Under the pieces are notes generated by a model. It was given only the letters and a program-made list of their open reading frames with translations, was not told the DNA's origin and did no database searches. The position numbers were made by a program, and so were the translations under genes. A stretch of DNA of 64,000 bases from assembly GCF_016415625.1 (NCBI RefSeq), contig NZ_WBXP01000004.1, forward strand, positions 1 to 64,000, written 5' to 3'. This stretch comes from Shimwellia pseudoproteus (GTDB lineage Bacteria; Pseudomonadota; Gammaproteobacteria; Enterobacterales; Enterobacteriaceae). Positions 40,408-50,394 of the stretch are shown here, piece after piece. Each line of letters opens with the position of its first letter. The first letter of the stretch is position 1.

Positions 40408-41561
40408 GCCTGCTCCAGCAGTGGTACCCAGGCGGCATTCGGTTCGCCGAGCACGGCTACTGGTTCCTCTGGCTGATGACGGGCGAGCCGTTCACCCCAG
40501 GGGGCGGGCACCTTCTGCGCATCGAGCACGCTGGGATCGCCCCAGACCGCAGGGTCGGTTTTGGCGGCCTGGGCCGGTGGGGATAGCAGATAGTTAGCCA
40601 CCACCTGGGCGGCGGCCTTAGCGCGGGCATTGGCCGGGATGGCGACAAAATGCACGTTGCCTATCATCCCGCCCCGAAAGCCAAATGTCTGGCTGTCCGC
40701 GGGCAGCTGTTTGCTCAGAACCAGATGGCGGGCGTGGGCCGGGTTAAAGGTCATCGACATCATCAGCGCCCCCTGGGCGAACAGGCGATCCAGTTGGCCC
40801 GGGTTGGCGGGGAAGTCTTTCCCCTGGCGCCATAACAGCGGGTGGAGCTTATCCAGATAGGCCCAGAGCGGCGCGGTGACCTGGCCGACGGTGGCGGGGT
40901 CCGGCGGCTGGCGCAGGGCCCGGGGATCCGGGGTCAGCATGCTGAGCAGTTGCTCAAGAAATGCCGTGCCGGTGAAATCCGGCGGCCGCGGGTAGCTGAA
41001 TTTCCCGGGGTTAGCCCGGGCGGCATCCAGCAGCGCCTGGCTATCCCCGGGGTGGGGGGACGACTGGCGAGTAATAAACAGCAACTGGGCACTGCCCCAG
41101 GGGGACTCTGACCCGTCGGTGGGGTGGGTAAAATCTTCCTGAACCGGGAGCGCGGTGTTGACATAGCGCCAGTTGGGGAGCTGTTGCGCCCAGCCCTCCA
41201 GCAGCAACCCCTGGCGCTTGAGGGTGTAAAAATTCTCCCCGTTAACCCACAGCAAGTCGACGGAGCCGCCATCTGTGCGGCGGCCGCTGGCGGTCTCAGT
41301 GGCGATGCGTTTTACGCTGTCTGCCGCATCGGCAATGTGCACAATATTAAGGGTGATATTGTAGTGGCGCTTCATCTCGGCGCTCACCTGGTCGAGATAA
41401 CGATTCACCGCGCTATCACCGCCCCAGGCATTAAACCAGACGGTCTGGCCGCTGGCCTGCTGGCGGGTGGTTTGCCAGTCTGCCGGGTGTGCGGCGCCGG
41501 TCAGGGAAAATAACAGCGCGACCATCAGCGATAACGCGAACGGCAGGGGGAGGCGTTTCAA
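40380..41561 (-). CDS. ynjB: Periplasmic substrate-binding protein YnjB
   Basis: A 393-residue solute-binding protein (E. coli 388) with a signal peptide ending near GAAHPAD and the conserved WFNAWGGDSAVNRYLDQV and LLWVNGENFYTLK. Binds the unknown ligand of the YnjBCD importer. Start overlaps the ydjZ stop by four bases (ATGA). Confidence 0.93.
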   Translation of the reverse strand: MKRLPLPFALSLMVALLFSLTGAAHPADWQTTRQQASGQTVWFNAWGGDSAVNRYLDQVSAEMKRHYNITLNIVHIADAADSVKRIATETASGRRTDGGSVDLLWVNGENFYTLKRQGLLLEGWAQQLPNWRYVNTALPVQEDFTHPTDGSESPWGSAQLLFITRQSSPHPGDSQALLDAARANPGKFSYPRPPDFTGTAFLEQLLSMLTPDPRALRQPPDPATVGQVTAPLWAYLDKLHPLLWRQGKDFPANPGQLDRLFAQGALMMSMTFNPAHARHLVLSKQLPADSQTFGFRGGMIGNVHFVAIPANARAKAAAQVVANYLLSPPAQAAKTDPAVWGDPSVLDAQKVPAPWGERLARHQPEEPVAVLGEPNAAWVPLLEQAWLHRYGTR

Positions 41562-42253
41562 CGGGGGCTCCTGTGCGTAAACCTTTTCGCCAGCGCCGGG
41601 CGAATAACGCGCACCGCCAGCGGTAACAGGCCGATAAGTATCAGCGCCAGGAGCATGCCCGGCGAAACAATATCCTGCAGGCGATGTATCTGGCTGAGCT
41701 GATGCCCGGCATTCAGGTAGATAACCGTGGCCGGTAACATCCCCAGTTGGCTAACCCACCAGTAACGCCAGAGTGAGAGGGGGGTGAGGCCCATCAGCAG
41801 GTTAACCAGGAAGAACGGGAACAGCGGCATCAGGCGCAGGGCGAACAGGTAATAGCTGCCGTCCCGGGCGATGCCCCGATTGACGCGGGCCAGCCGGGTA
41901 CTGAATCGGCGCTGTACCAGGTCGCGCAGCAGATAGCGGCTGGTTAACATCGCCAGGGTGGCCCCGGCGGTGGAGGCAAATGAAATCAGCAGGGTGCCCC
42001 ACAGCAGGCCAAATTGCGCCCCGGCAAGCAGGGTGAGTACCGTAGCCCCGGGAAATGACAGCGCCGTGGCCAGGATATACACCGCGAAAAATACCCCCGC
42101 GGTTTGCCAGGGGGCGTGCTGCGCCAGCAGGGTAAAGTGTTGCTGGTAAGCCAGCACGGATGTGAGGCTAAGTGCTCCGGGGGGCAGTAGCCACCACCCA
42201 CAGAGCACCAGGGCCAGTACCATAAACAGTAAAAAGCGGCGTGGGCCTTTCAT
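41558..42253 (-). CDS. ydjZ: TVP38/TMEM64 family membrane protein (YdjZ-like)
   Basis: A 231-residue inner membrane protein of the DedA-like TVP38/TMEM64 (SNARE-associated) family, shown by FPGATVLTLLAGAQFGLLWG and ALRLMPLFPFFLVNLLMGLT. E. coli has two such genes, ydjX and ydjZ, around ydjY; only one is present here. Position next to ynjB supports YdjZ. ATG 42253 preferred to TTG 42271; neither has a strong ribosome site. First gene of the operon with ynjBCDE. Confidence 0.8.
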   Translation of the reverse strand: MKGPRRFLLFMVLALVLCGWWLLPPGALSLTSVLAYQQHFTLLAQHAPWQTAGVFFAVYILATALSFPGATVLTLLAGAQFGLLWGTLLISFASTAGATLAMLTSRYLLRDLVQRRFSTRLARVNRGIARDGSYYLFALRLMPLFPFFLVNLLMGLTPLSLWRYWWVSQLGMLPATVIYLNAGHQLSQIHRLQDIVSPGMLLALILIGLLPLAVRVIRPALAKRFTHRSPR

Positions 42254-42271
42254 CAACAGCGTACCCGACAA

Positions 42272-43078
42272 TCAGAGATCAAATACCACCCAGGCCGGAG
42301 CATGGTCTGAGGGTTTTTCCATTCCGCGGATCTGATAGTCGATACCGGTTTCAACACAACGGCTGGCCAGCGGCTGGCTGGCTAACAGCAGATCTATTCG
42401 CAGCCCGCGGTTATCGTCGAACCCTTTCGAGCGGTAGTCAAACCACGAGAAGTGATCAGCAGTTTGCGGGTTAGCGTGGCGGTAGGTGTCCACCAGGCCC
42501 CAGTTAAGCAGGCGATCCATCCACTCACGCTCTTCCGGTAAAAAGGAACACTTCCCGGTGCGCAGCCAGCGTTTGCGGTTTTCTTCGCCGATGCCGATGT
42601 CCAGATCGCTGGGGCTGATGTTCATATCCCCCATAATCAGTACCGGTGATTCCCGGGTGAGTGCGGTGGTCAGATAATCTTGCAGGCTCTGGTAAAACGC
42701 CTGTTTGGCCGGGAACTTGGTCGGGTGGTCGCGGCTTTCCCCCTGGGGGAAGTAACCATTAATCACCGTAATATTCCCCAGCGCCGAAGGGATCTCCGCC
42801 ATGATCAGGCGGCGCTGGGCATCTTCACCATCGTCCGGGAAGCCCCGGCGCACCGACACCGGTGTCGCCTTGGTAAGTAAGGCGACACCGTAGTGGCCTT
42901 TTTGCCCGTGGTAGAACACGTTGTAGCCGAGTTTTGCCACCTCCTCCAGCGGAAACATATCGTCATGCACTTTGGTTTCCTGGAGGCCGATAACGTCCGG
43001 CTGGTGCTGCTCGACAATGGCAGCTAACTGGTGGGGACGTGCGCGCAGTCCGTTGATATTAAAAGAGACAAATTTCAT
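42272..43078 (-). CDS. xthA: Exodeoxyribonuclease III
   Basis: Major AP endonuclease and 3'-5' exonuclease of base excision repair. The 268 residues equal E. coli Xth[15 protein letters not shown] start, metal Glu in [25 protein letters not shown] with the catalytic Asp/Asn, and SDHAPAW with the catalytic His. ATG 43078 chosen by homology; a longer frame to 43240 is upstream sequence. Confidence 0.97.
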   Translation of the reverse strand: MKFVSFNINGLRARPHQLAAIVEQHQPDVIGLQETKVHDDMFPLEEVAKLGYNVFYHGQKGHYGVALLTKATPVSVRRGFPDDGEDAQRRLIMAEIPSALGNITVINGYFPQGESRDHPTKFPAKQAFYQSLQDYLTTALTRESPVLIMGDMNISPSDLDIGIGEENRKRWLRTGKCSFLPEEREWMDRLLNWGLVDTYRHANPQTADHFSWFDYRSKGFDDNRGLRIDLLLASQPLASRCVETGIDYQIRGMEKPSDHAPAWVVFDL

Positions 43079-43556
43079 ATTCGCCGCCAATTTTGCAGAT
43101 GAAGGTGGCTGGATGTTAGCAGAAAACGCGCGCCACTGCCCGCTTACTCTGCATTGCGGTTCGCTATAATAAGCACAGTGGACAGGGGAGAGTGTCAATA
43201 ATGATGCTTCGCGATGGTTATTATTCCTCTGAGGGCGCATTTCTGTTAATTAAGCGGCAAATTTAATAAATAAACAGAATATTCCTGGATACGACTATCG
43301 AAAATGATATCCGGGGAGTATACTTCTTCATAATCTCTTAGTAATCAATGCAGTGTAATAATCTTAAAATAAAAATTCACTATTTATTCTTTATTCCTCC
43401 ATAATTGGTTAGAAAATGTTTTTTATCCTTTCACTGTTTTACGGATGCATTGATTAATTGACTTAATTAGTCGTAATATTAATTTCGTCAACACGGCACG
43501 GTCCCCCAAATAATACTGAACGTGCTGCTGAATAACCAAATATAAGGATACTGATA
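43079..43556. other. Intergenic region upstream of xthA and spy
   Basis: 478 bp, strongly AT-rich from about 43210 on. It holds the divergent promoters of xthA and spy and a possible CpxR box. No reading frame with a ribosome site was found. Confidence 0.6.
43428..43442 (-). promoter_or_regulatory. Possible CpxR box upstream of spy
   Basis: On the minus strand GTAAA-N5-GAAAG resembles the CpxR consensus GTAAA-N5-GTAAA. It lies about 115 bp before spy, which in E. coli is induced by Cpx and Bae envelope stress signalling. Confidence 0.4.
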
Positions 43557-44048
43557 ATGCGTAAGTTAACTGCAATTTTTGTAGCATCTACTCTGGCTCT
43601 GGGCGCAGCAAACCTGGCTCATGCTGCGGATACCACTGCTGCACCAGCAGCTAACACCGCTGCCGGGCACCATATGAAAGGCCCTCATCGTGGCGGCATG
43701 CACGACATGATGTTTAAAGACCTGAACCTGACCGACGCGCAGAAAACCCAGATCCGCGACATCATGAAAGCTGAGCACGGCAAAATGCAGCGCCCGTCAG
43801 TAGATGAACGCCGCGCGATGCATGACATCATTGCCAGCGACAGTTTCGACAGCGCTAAAGCGCAGGCTGCAGCAGACAAAATGGCAGAGCAGGGTAAAGC
43901 CCGTATGCTGGCACATATGGAAACCCAGAACAAAATTTACAACATCCTGACACCGGAACAGAAAAAACAGTTTAACGCTAATTTTGAAAAACGCCTGACC
44001 GAACGCCCGGCACGCGGCCATGCTGCGCCGGCAGCAGACGCTGAATAA
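43557..44048 (+). CDS. spy: Periplasmic ATP-independent chaperone Spy
   Basis: Cradle-shaped periplasmic chaperone of envelope stress. The 163-residue product (E. coli 161) has a signal peptide ending LAHAAD, then LTxxQ repeats (DLNLTDAQKTQIRDIMK, NILTPEQKKQFNANFEKR). The region after the signal peptide and the C-tail are more Ala/His-rich than in E. coli. AAGGA lies eight bases before the ATG. Confidence 0.96.
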   Translation: MRKLTAIFVASTLALGAANLAHAADTTAAPAANTAAGHHMKGPHRGGMHDMMFKDLNLTDAQKTQIRDIMKAEHGKMQRPSVDERRAMHDIIASDSFDSAKAQAAADKMAEQGKARMLAHMETQNKIYNILTPEQKKQFNANFEKRLTERPARGHAAPAADAE

Positions 44049-44077
44049 CACTAGCTAACGGAATTTGCTTCTATAAG

Positions 44078-44128
44078 ACCGCCGGTCTTGCCCGTCATCA
44101 GCAGATGATGGGCAGAACCGGCGGTTTT
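44078..44128 (+). terminator. Terminator of spy
   Basis: Outer stem ACCGCCGGT (44078-44086) with ACCGGCGGT (44117-44125), inner stem CCCGTCATC with GATGATGGG, then TTTTGTTT. A two-part stem with a T-rich tail. Confidence 0.85.
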
Positions 44129-44152
44129 GTTTGATCTGCGCCCGGTTCGCTA

Positions 44153-44941
44153 TCAGCGCGAAATGGGTGAGGCCGCCCACTCTCTGACACCGTTCAGGTA
44201 ACCGGTAATCAACTGGGTTAGTACCGGCTGCAACTGTTGTGCTTTGGCCGGTAGCCAGCGGTAAGGCGGATGTTCATCCATATACAAGTTTTGGGCGATG
44301 ATCACTTGCAGGGCGCAGATACCCTCCTCTGGCCGGGCCACCGCCCGCAGCGCATACCCCTCACGGAACGGGCCATCCACCGCATAACGCAGCTGTTTGT
44401 ACTTATCCAGCCCGCGGGTGATCGCTTCCAGAACGGCGGCCGGGCAGCGCTCTGCGTTGCCGGTCAGTATGTTGATGTCGGCGTTATTGGTCACCAGCCG
44501 TGACGACAGCGCCTGGATATCCAGCAACTGGGCATAGCCGTACTGGCGTTTGAGCCGCTGTAATTCACTGTTGACCTGCTGATGCCAGGGTTTCCAGATT
44601 TGCTCGAAGACTTGCTCGCGATCTTTAATGGTCGGGGCCTTGCCCGGGGTAAAACTCGGTGTGCCGTCCTGCAAGGTTTGCGGCCAGAGATCGCTGTTCT
44701 GGTGGTTACCCGGCGGCGGGCAGTCCACATCGATAACCATACGCGAATAATTGGCCATCAGAATACTGGCCCCGGCGGCCCGGGCAAATTGCCACAGTTT
44801 ATCCTGATGCCAGTCGGTATCCGGTAAGGCCCGCGCCTGTGGGATCAGCGCGGCGGAAACATCGGGGGTTAGCTGGGTGCCGATATGTGGAACGATGATC
44901 AGCAGGGGAAGGCTCCCCTGGGAAAACTCAAATGCGCGCAT
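44153..44941 (-). CDS. N-formylglutamate amidohydrolase-like protein (HutG type)
   Basis: A 262-residue member of the N-formylglutamate deformylase family, which ends the five-step histidine route seen in Pseudomonas. Matches include LIIVPHIGTQLTPDVS, DTDWHQDKLWQFARAAGAS and YSRMVIDV, plus AQNLYMDE near the C-terminus. Several positions differ from the usual family pattern: IG instead of SG after the first His, and LDIQALSS where a DxHS is normal, so activity should not be assumed. ATG 44941 has AGGGAG eight bases upstream; the frame extending to 45067 is not needed. Divergent from hutH. Klebsiella HutG is an unrelated formimidoylglutamase. Confidence 0.7.
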   Translation of the reverse strand: MRAFEFSQGSLPLLIIVPHIGTQLTPDVSAALIPQARALPDTDWHQDKLWQFARAAGASILMANYSRMVIDVDCPPPGNHQNSDLWPQTLQDGTPSFTPGKAPTIKDREQVFEQIWKPWHQQVNSELQRLKRQYGYAQLLDIQALSSRLVTNNADINILTGNAERCPAAVLEAITRGLDKYKQLRYAVDGPFREGYALRAVARPEEGICALQVIIAQNLYMDEHPPYRWLPAKAQQLQPVLTQLITGYLNGVREWAASPISR

Positions 44942-45220
44942 CTGTATCACTCCCTGAAAAGTCACACTCACTGTAACAGTGGCAGGCTTGATCCAAAGCC
45001 TGGTTGATATTTGGTTGGTATCTGGTTGCAATAATGTTATTAACAAGCCTATGGCTAAGATTAGCATGAATTATGAATCTGCGGCGGCCCAGGCCAGGGA
45101 ACTGTGAGCCAGATGGTGGTTAATAATGGCGATTCCGGGGGCATCGCCGCCCCGGGAAAATGAGATCCGGCGCGGAAAAATAGCCGGGTAGGTGGCAAAA
45201 TGGCACTGATAGATTAATTT

Positions 45221-45238
45221 GTATAGACAAGTCTATAC
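45221..45238. promoter_or_regulatory. Palindromic operator upstream of hutH (HutC type)
   Basis: GTATAGAC (45221-45228) and GTCTATAC (45231-45238) form a perfect 8-bp inverted repeat separated by AA, 29 bp before hutH. GntR-type HutC repressors bind palindromes of this form (TTGTATA...). The flanking TTGTATAGAC fits. No hutC gene is in the window. The gap to the HutG-like gene (44942-45267) holds nothing else definable. Confidence 0.6.
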
Positions 45239-45267
45239 CAATAATTGATTAACAACAGGATGTCTTT

Positions 45268-46833
45268 ATGCCCCAGTCAGCCCCGTTATGTGAACTGGCC
45301 CCCGGCCAGGTGGACCTTGCAACCCTGCGGACTATTTATCAGGGTGGGGTACGGCTCTCGTTGTCGGATGATGCCTGGGAACAGGCCATGGACGCGTGCG
45401 CCACCGTGGTCAATATCGTCGATAGCGGGGAAACCGTCTACGGCATTAATACCGGCTTTGGCCGCCTGGCCCAAACCGCTATCCCGCATCATCAACTTGA
45501 GGCGTTACAACGTAACTTAATTTTATCGCACAGCTGTGGGGTGGGAGAACCCCTGCCCGATGCGGTGGTCAGGCTGGTGCTGGCGATAAAAATTATCAGC
45601 CTCGGCCGGGGGTGTTCCGGGGTGCGCCCGGTGGTTATCGAACATTTACTGGCGTTATTTAATGCCGGTGTGCTGCCGCTTATCCCGGAGAAAGGCTCAG
45701 TCGGGGCTTCCGGGGACCTGGCGCCGCTGGCGCATATGGCGCTGGTGCTGATTGGTGAAGGTAGCGTCATTATGCAGGGGGAACACTACCCCGCCAGTGA
45801 GGGGCTGGAGCGGGCCGGGATTGCGCCCCTGACCCTCGGCCCTAAAGAGGGGCTGGCATTGCTTAACGGCACCCAGGTCTCTACGGCGCTGGCGCTGCGC
45901 GGATTGTTTGAGGCAGAAAATATCTTCGCCGCCGGGCTGGTGGCCGGCGCACTCTCCAGTGAGGCGATTAAAGGCTCGGTAAAACCGCTGGATCGCCGTA
46001 TTCATGAGGCCCGGGGCCAGGTGGGGCAAATTGCCGTTGCCGGGGCGCTGCGTGGCCTGCTGAACGGCAGCCCGATTGTTGCCTCCCACCAGGCATGCTC
46101 CCGGGTGCAGGATCCCTATTCAATTCGCTGTGTTCCCCAGGTGATGGGGGCCTGTCTGGATAATTTATGCTATGCCGCCCGGGTGCTGGCCATTGAAGCT
46201 AACGCCGCGTCGGATAATCCGCTGGTGTTCAGTGAGGACGGGATTGTGCTCTCCGGGGGGAATTTCCACGCGGAGCCCGTGGCGTTTGCCGCGGATATTA
46301 TCGCCCTGGCCGTGGCGGAGATTGGCGCGATTTCTGAACGGCGCATCGCCTTACTGCTGGATGCGCAGCTCTCCGGTTTACCGCCGTTTCTGATTAATGA
46401 AGGGGGGCTGAACTCCGGCTTTATGATTGCTCAGGTCACGGCGGCGGCGCTGGCGTCGGAGAATAAGTCCCTGGCGCACCCGGGGAGTGTGGACAGCCTG
46501 CCGACCTCTGCCAACCAGGAAGATCATGTCTCTATGGCCGCAGGGGCCGCCCGGCGGTTAGGGGCGATGTGTTTTAACAGCGCCACTATTGTTGGTATTG
46601 AGGCGATGGCGGCCGCCCAGGGGATCCATTTTCATCGCCCGCTGCGCAGTACGCCACTGCTGGAAAATGTGCTGGCCGCCATTCGCCAGCGGGTCCCGTG
46701 GCTGGATAAAGACAGATATATGGCCCCGGACATTGAGGCCATGCGGCTATGGGCGACCGGTGGGCAGTGGCCGCAGCCGATCATGCGTATTTTGCCGTCT
46801 GGTGACGGCCACAGCCGCCAGCGTGGAGATTAA
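45268..46833 (+). CDS. hutH: Histidine ammonia-lyase HutH
   Basis: First step of histidine use: removal of ammonia to give urocanate. The 521-residue product carries the MIO-forming triplet Ala147-Ser148-Gly149 in [14 protein letters not shown] and the active-site segments [14 protein letters not shown], and [11 protein letters not shown]. Full length for the family (about 510 aa). AGGA precedes the ATG, and a palindromic operator lies just upstream. hutU and hutI are not nearby, so the pathway is split in this genome. Its stop overlaps that of yddG on the other strand by two bases. Confidence 0.95.
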   Translation: MPQSAPLCELAPGQVDLATLRTIYQGGVRLSLSDDAWEQAMDACATVVNIVDSGETVYGINTGFGRLAQTAIPHHQLEALQRNLILSHSCGVGEPLPDAVVRLVLAIKIISLGRGCSGVRPVVIEHLLALFNAGVLPLIPEKGSVGASGDLAPLAHMALVLIGEGSVIMQGEHYPASEGLERAGIAPLTLGPKEGLALLNGTQVSTALALRGLFEAENIFAAGLVAGALSSEAIKGSVKPLDRRIHEARGQVGQIAVAGALRGLLNGSPIVASHQACSRVQDPYSIRCVPQVMGACLDNLCYAARVLAIEANAASDNPLVFSEDGIVLSGGNFHAEPVAFAADIIALAVAEIGAISERRIALLLDAQLSGLPPFLINEGGLNSGFMIAQVTAAALASENKSLAHPGSVDSLPTSANQEDHVSMAAGAARRLGAMCFNSATIVGIEAMAAAQGIHFHRPLRSTPLLENVLAAIRQRVPWLDKDRYMAPDIEAMRLWATGGQWPQPIMRILPSGDGHSRQRGD

Positions 46834-47738
46834 CGCCCCCGGGTGGCGTAGCTGCATAACAGCGATCCACCCACCACCATTGCCACTCCCTGCCAGAAAG
46901 GCCAGCCGGGCGAGAGCCCCAGCCACAGGCTGGCCAGCAGGGCGGATAGTACCGGGGTAAAATAGGACGCTGCCGCCAGTACCGCCATATTGCCGTGCTG
47001 GATCCCGTGGTTCCAGGCGGAATAGGCCAGCGCCGTGGAGGCCCCCATAAAGGCCAGCTCCAGGGTTGGCCCCGGGCTAAAATGCAGCGGCGGTTGTGCG
47101 GTGAACAGGTATTTCCCCCACAGCACCAGCGCCGTTGCGCAAAAAAACAGACTGACCCCGTTCTCGCCGTTGCTCCAGCGGTGGGTCAGATTGCAGTAGA
47201 GTGCCCAGACCAGCGCGGCACTGAACGCCAGACCGTAAGCGAGTGGGTTGTCCTGCATGTTGTGCCACAGCGCGCTGAATGACCACGGGCTGCCCCCGCG
47301 CATCACCTGGAACACCCCGAGGACAGAAAGCGCCAGCCCCGGCCATAGCCAGAGGCTGCTGCGCTGCTGGTTAATCACCAGGGCCAGCAGGATAGTGAGC
47401 CCCGGCCACAGGTAGTTGATCATACCCAGCTCCAGGGACTGGCTGCGGCTATGGGCGAGGCCAATCGCCAGCGCGAGGCTTATCTCATAACCGACAAACA
47501 ATATCCCGCCCACGATCAGGTAGCGGCGCGGCAGGCGGCCCGGCCGGGGAATACCGCGGCTGAGGCATAACAGCACGGCGCTCACGCTGTACACCAGTGC
47601 GGCACCGCCGGTGGGGCCAAAGGCCTCGCTGATGCTGCGCAGCAGCCCAACGGACGTGCTCCACAAGAGGACGGCCAGCAGGCCCGCCAGCGTGGCGCGT
47701 GACGTCGTGGCGGGCAGGATCTCCTGATGTTCGGTCAT
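46830..47738 (-). CDS. yddG: Aromatic amino acid exporter YddG (EamA/DMT family)
   Basis: A 302-residue ten-helix drug/metabolite transporter matching E. coli Ydd[39 protein letters not shown] and [16 protein letters not shown], ending [10 protein letters not shown]. YddG exports aromatic amino acids and related compounds. ATG 47738 chosen; the longer frame reaches into the terminator of the upstream symporter gene. Confidence 0.88.
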   Translation of the reverse strand: MTEHQEILPATTSRATLAGLLAVLLWSTSVGLLRSISEAFGPTGGAALVYSVSAVLLCLSRGIPRPGRLPRRYLIVGGILFVGYEISLALAIGLAHSRSQSLELGMINYLWPGLTILLALVINQQRSSLWLWPGLALSVLGVFQVMRGGSPWSFSALWHNMQDNPLAYGLAFSAALVWALYCNLTHRWSNGENGVSLFFCATALVLWGKYLFTAQPPLHFSPGPTLELAFMGASTALAYSAWNHGIQHGNMAVLAAASYFTPVLSALLASLWLGLSPGWPFWQGVAMVVGGSLLCSYATRGR

Positions 47739-47787
47739 CGTTTTACTCTCACGGGATAACCCCCGGCAGCGGCGGGGCCAAAATGAA

Positions 47788-47813
47788 ACCGGGCTGAGAA
47801 TACTCAGCCCGGT
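47788..47813 (-). terminator. Terminator of the symporter gene
   Basis: ACCGGGCTGAG pairs perfectly with CTCAGCCCGGT around a 4-base loop; on the minus strand TTTCATTTT follows. Separates the symporter gene from yddG. Confidence 0.8.
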
Positions 47814-47839
47814 GGTGACACGGTATAGCAAGCAGGCTA

Positions 47840-49117
47840 TCAGGCGCCGATATGTTCCGCAACGCCCTGCTCGTCGGTTTGCGCGCTGGCTTCCAGCTCG
47901 CCTTCGTTTTTCGACAACATGGCGGTGGCGATACCGTTACCGAGCACATTAATGCCCGAGCGGCCCATATCGAGGAAGTGGTCAATCCCCATCAGCAGTA
48001 AAATACCGGCCACCGGAATGTGGAAGCCCGGAATGGTGGCTGCCAGCACAACCAGCGCCGAGCGCGGCACCCCGGCAATCCCTTTCGATGCCAGCATCAG
48101 GGTTATCATCAGTACCGCGATTTCGCTGCCGCTGAGGTGGATATTGTAGGCCTGGGCAATAAACATCGAGGCGAAAGAGCAATAGACCATCGAGCCGACC
48201 AGGTTAAAGGAGTAACCGATGGGCAGGACAAACGCCGCGATATTTCGCGAGCAGCCGAAGCGCTCCAGCTGGTCGAGGGTTTTCGGGTAGGCCGCTTCCG
48301 AACTGCTGGTGGTAAAGGCGACGATCACCGGATCTTTTAACATTATCAGCAGGCGGTAAACGTCTTTTTTGAGCACCACATAGCCCGCCGCCAGCATCAC
48401 GATGCAGCTCAGCAGGATAGCAACATAATAGCCGCCAATAAATGAAGCGTAATTGGCGAGGATCCCCAGCCCCTGGGTAGCAATAACCGACGAGATCGCC
48501 GCAAAAATAGCCAGCGGGGCAACGTACATCACATAGCCGGTGACTTTAAGCATAATGTGGGAGACCACATCCAGAGCGGCCACCAGCGGCGCGTTAAATT
48601 TTTGCCCCAGTGACGCCCCGGCAATACCGAAGAACATCGCGAAGACGACGATTTGCAGGATTTCGTTATCGGCCATTGCGCCGACGATGCTGGTAGGAAT
48701 GGTATGGGTAATAAACGCTTTCAGGGTCATCCCGCTGACCGCCAGACCGGTTTGCACCTCGCCCGCGGGCACGGTCAGGTTCAGGCCACGGCCCGGGCCT
48801 TCGAGGCTGACAACCAGTAATCCCACCAAAATGGAGATAATCGAGGAGGAGACAAACCACAACATGGCCTTGCCGCCAATCCGCCCGATGGTTGAGGTTT
48901 CCCCCAGACGCATAATGCCCACGGTGAGGGTACAAAAGACCAGCGGGGCGATAACCATCTTAATTAGCCGTAAGAATATATCGGTGAGCAGGGTGATATT
49001 ATCTGACCACGCGGTTATCGTCTCCGGGGATGACAGTTGATGGATAAGCGCCCCGGTAACGATCCCCGCGACCATGAACAGTATGATGTATAAAGTGAGC
49101 TTATTTGAGTTTGACAC
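47840..49117 (-). CDS. Dicarboxylate/glutamate:cation symporter (DAACS family)
   Basis: A 425-residue inner membrane protein of the GltP/DctA family with the re-entrant serine-rich motif AFTTSSSEAAYPKTL and the second hairpin segment SKGIAGVPRSALVVL. Likely imports glutamate, aspartate or C4-dicarboxylates with protons or sodium; which one is open. Placed near the histidine genes, whose end product is glutamate, but a shared role is only inferred. Single-gene unit. Confidence 0.88.
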   Translation of the reverse strand: MSNSNKLTLYIILFMVAGIVTGALIHQLSSPETITAWSDNITLLTDIFLRLIKMVIAPLVFCTLTVGIMRLGETSTIGRIGGKAMLWFVSSSIISILVGLLVVSLEGPGRGLNLTVPAGEVQTGLAVSGMTLKAFITHTIPTSIVGAMADNEILQIVVFAMFFGIAGASLGQKFNAPLVAALDVVSHIMLKVTGYVMYVAPLAIFAAISSVIATQGLGILANYASFIGGYYVAILLSCIVMLAAGYVVLKKDVYRLLIMLKDPVIVAFTTSSSEAAYPKTLDQLERFGCSRNIAAFVLPIGYSFNLVGSMVYCSFASMFIAQAYNIHLSGSEIAVLMITLMLASKGIAGVPRSALVVLAATIPGFHIPVAGILLLMGIDHFLDMGRSGINVLGNGIATAMLSKNEGELEASAQTDEQGVAEHIGA

Positions 49118-49489
49118 GTTACCAAAAGCCTATCTTGCCTGAAACTGGAATGGATACCGGGACGCCAGCGTGAATGTATTATTATGTGGCGTATTTTTAT
49201 TCGTTATATAAATTGTATTAAAGTGCCATCAGATACAACCTTTTTTTATATTTTATTTATTTTGTTTAGAAAACAAACGTCTGATATTTGGCGTGGTGAG
49301 ATAATGATTTTTAATAACAAATTATTTACTTTGTGGCCGTGATAATAATCCCCGGTCAACGGGGAATATTATCTGCCATATAATCACAGGGGGAAAAGAT
49401 GCCCGGTAACGTCCAATTGCGGGCAGGGTGTGGACATGGTGCGGCGCCCCAGTGCCGCCAGGAGAGGTCACAAGGGACGCGTGCCGTTA
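49118..49489. other. Non-coding gap between the symporter gene and yicN
   Basis: About 370 bp, very AT-rich to 49380. It should hold the symporter promoter. No gene, repeat or clear terminator seen. Confidence 0.5.
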
Positions 49490-49942
49490 TCAGTGTAACC
49501 AGGTCAGCCCGGCATCCGGGGTGAATTGTGCATTATAACGGGCCTGAAAGTGTTTCAATTCCCCGATATCCGGCTCCAGCTCGCGCAGAAAGCCCATTGC
49601 CAGGCGGATATGCCCGTCGGTAAGCGGGGTGGCCAGCCGGGCTTTGCGCAACAGCCGCAGCCAGTGCTGGAGCGTCAGCTCGCTGCTGTCGATAATAACA
49701 ACCTGCCAAATCAGTAATACCTGCACCGCATTTTGCAGATGCACTTCATTCGGGCGCGCCAGGTAGCGCATAAATTCCCCGCCCGCGGTGTGGCCCATCT
49801 GATCGACCATTGATTCAACCACCACCGGCTGAATCGCCAGCCGCTCAGTGATGCGGCGTACCGCCCGCCGTGGCCCCGATGTCAGCACGCGGAAACCAAC
49901 GATAAATACCACCACCAGGGTGGCCAGTGCCAGCCAAACCAT
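49490..49942 (-). CDS. yicN: DUF1198 family protein YicN
   Basis: A 150-residue protein, same length as E. coli YicN, with an N-terminal membrane helix (MVWLALATLVVVFIVGFRVL) and the conserved ESMVDQMG and LQNAVQVLLIWQVVI. ATG 49942 chosen to match E. coli; GTG 49954 would add four residues. Function unknown. In E. coli yicN lies elsewhere in the chromosome, so this is a different context. Confidence 0.88.
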   Translation of the reverse strand: MVWLALATLVVVFIVGFRVLTSGPRRAVRRITERLAIQPVVVESMVDQMGHTAGGEFMRYLARPNEVHLQNAVQVLLIWQVVIIDSSELTLQHWLRLLRKARLATPLTDGHIRLAMGFLRELEPDIGELKHFQARYNAQFTPDAGLTWLH

Positions 49943-50394
49943 CTGTTTTCTCACTTAATTGCCCGGGCGCCATCATACGGGACCAACCGCCGGTATCGCA
50001 ATCAGAAGCATACCGGACAGGCGGTTATCGCTATGGCGTAACTGAAGGCGCTGGGTGTCGCATTGCGGTGGTCAACCGGGGCGTTGCGCAACATCCCCCG
50101 GGGCACTCTCTATCATCAAGTTGTTAACATCAGGTAATGCAACATCGTGTATCTGCTGCCATTTTTATCGAGGCTGTCGCAAATATGAATGCGGCTTTTG
50201 ATAATTATAAACCATCGTTTTATAGATCGGTGACATCAGTCCAGAGTCTCTTTGTATTTCTGCCATCAGCGGGGGGAGTCTGGCAGAGAGAAAAAGGTTT
50301 CTCATCGCCGGTGATTTTACTTTACCCGTAAAGCCCGGCGCATTCCCTGAACGGAAGCGCGGATGTGCTCACCTAACGCTACGGGGTTACGCAA
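49943..50394. other. Regulatory region upstream of the pectin-use pair
   Basis: About 450 bp without a supported gene. An imperfect palindrome (TATAAAC near 50208 and GTTTTATA near 50218) may be a regulator site. No clear CRP or KdgR consensus was found. Confidence 0.4.
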
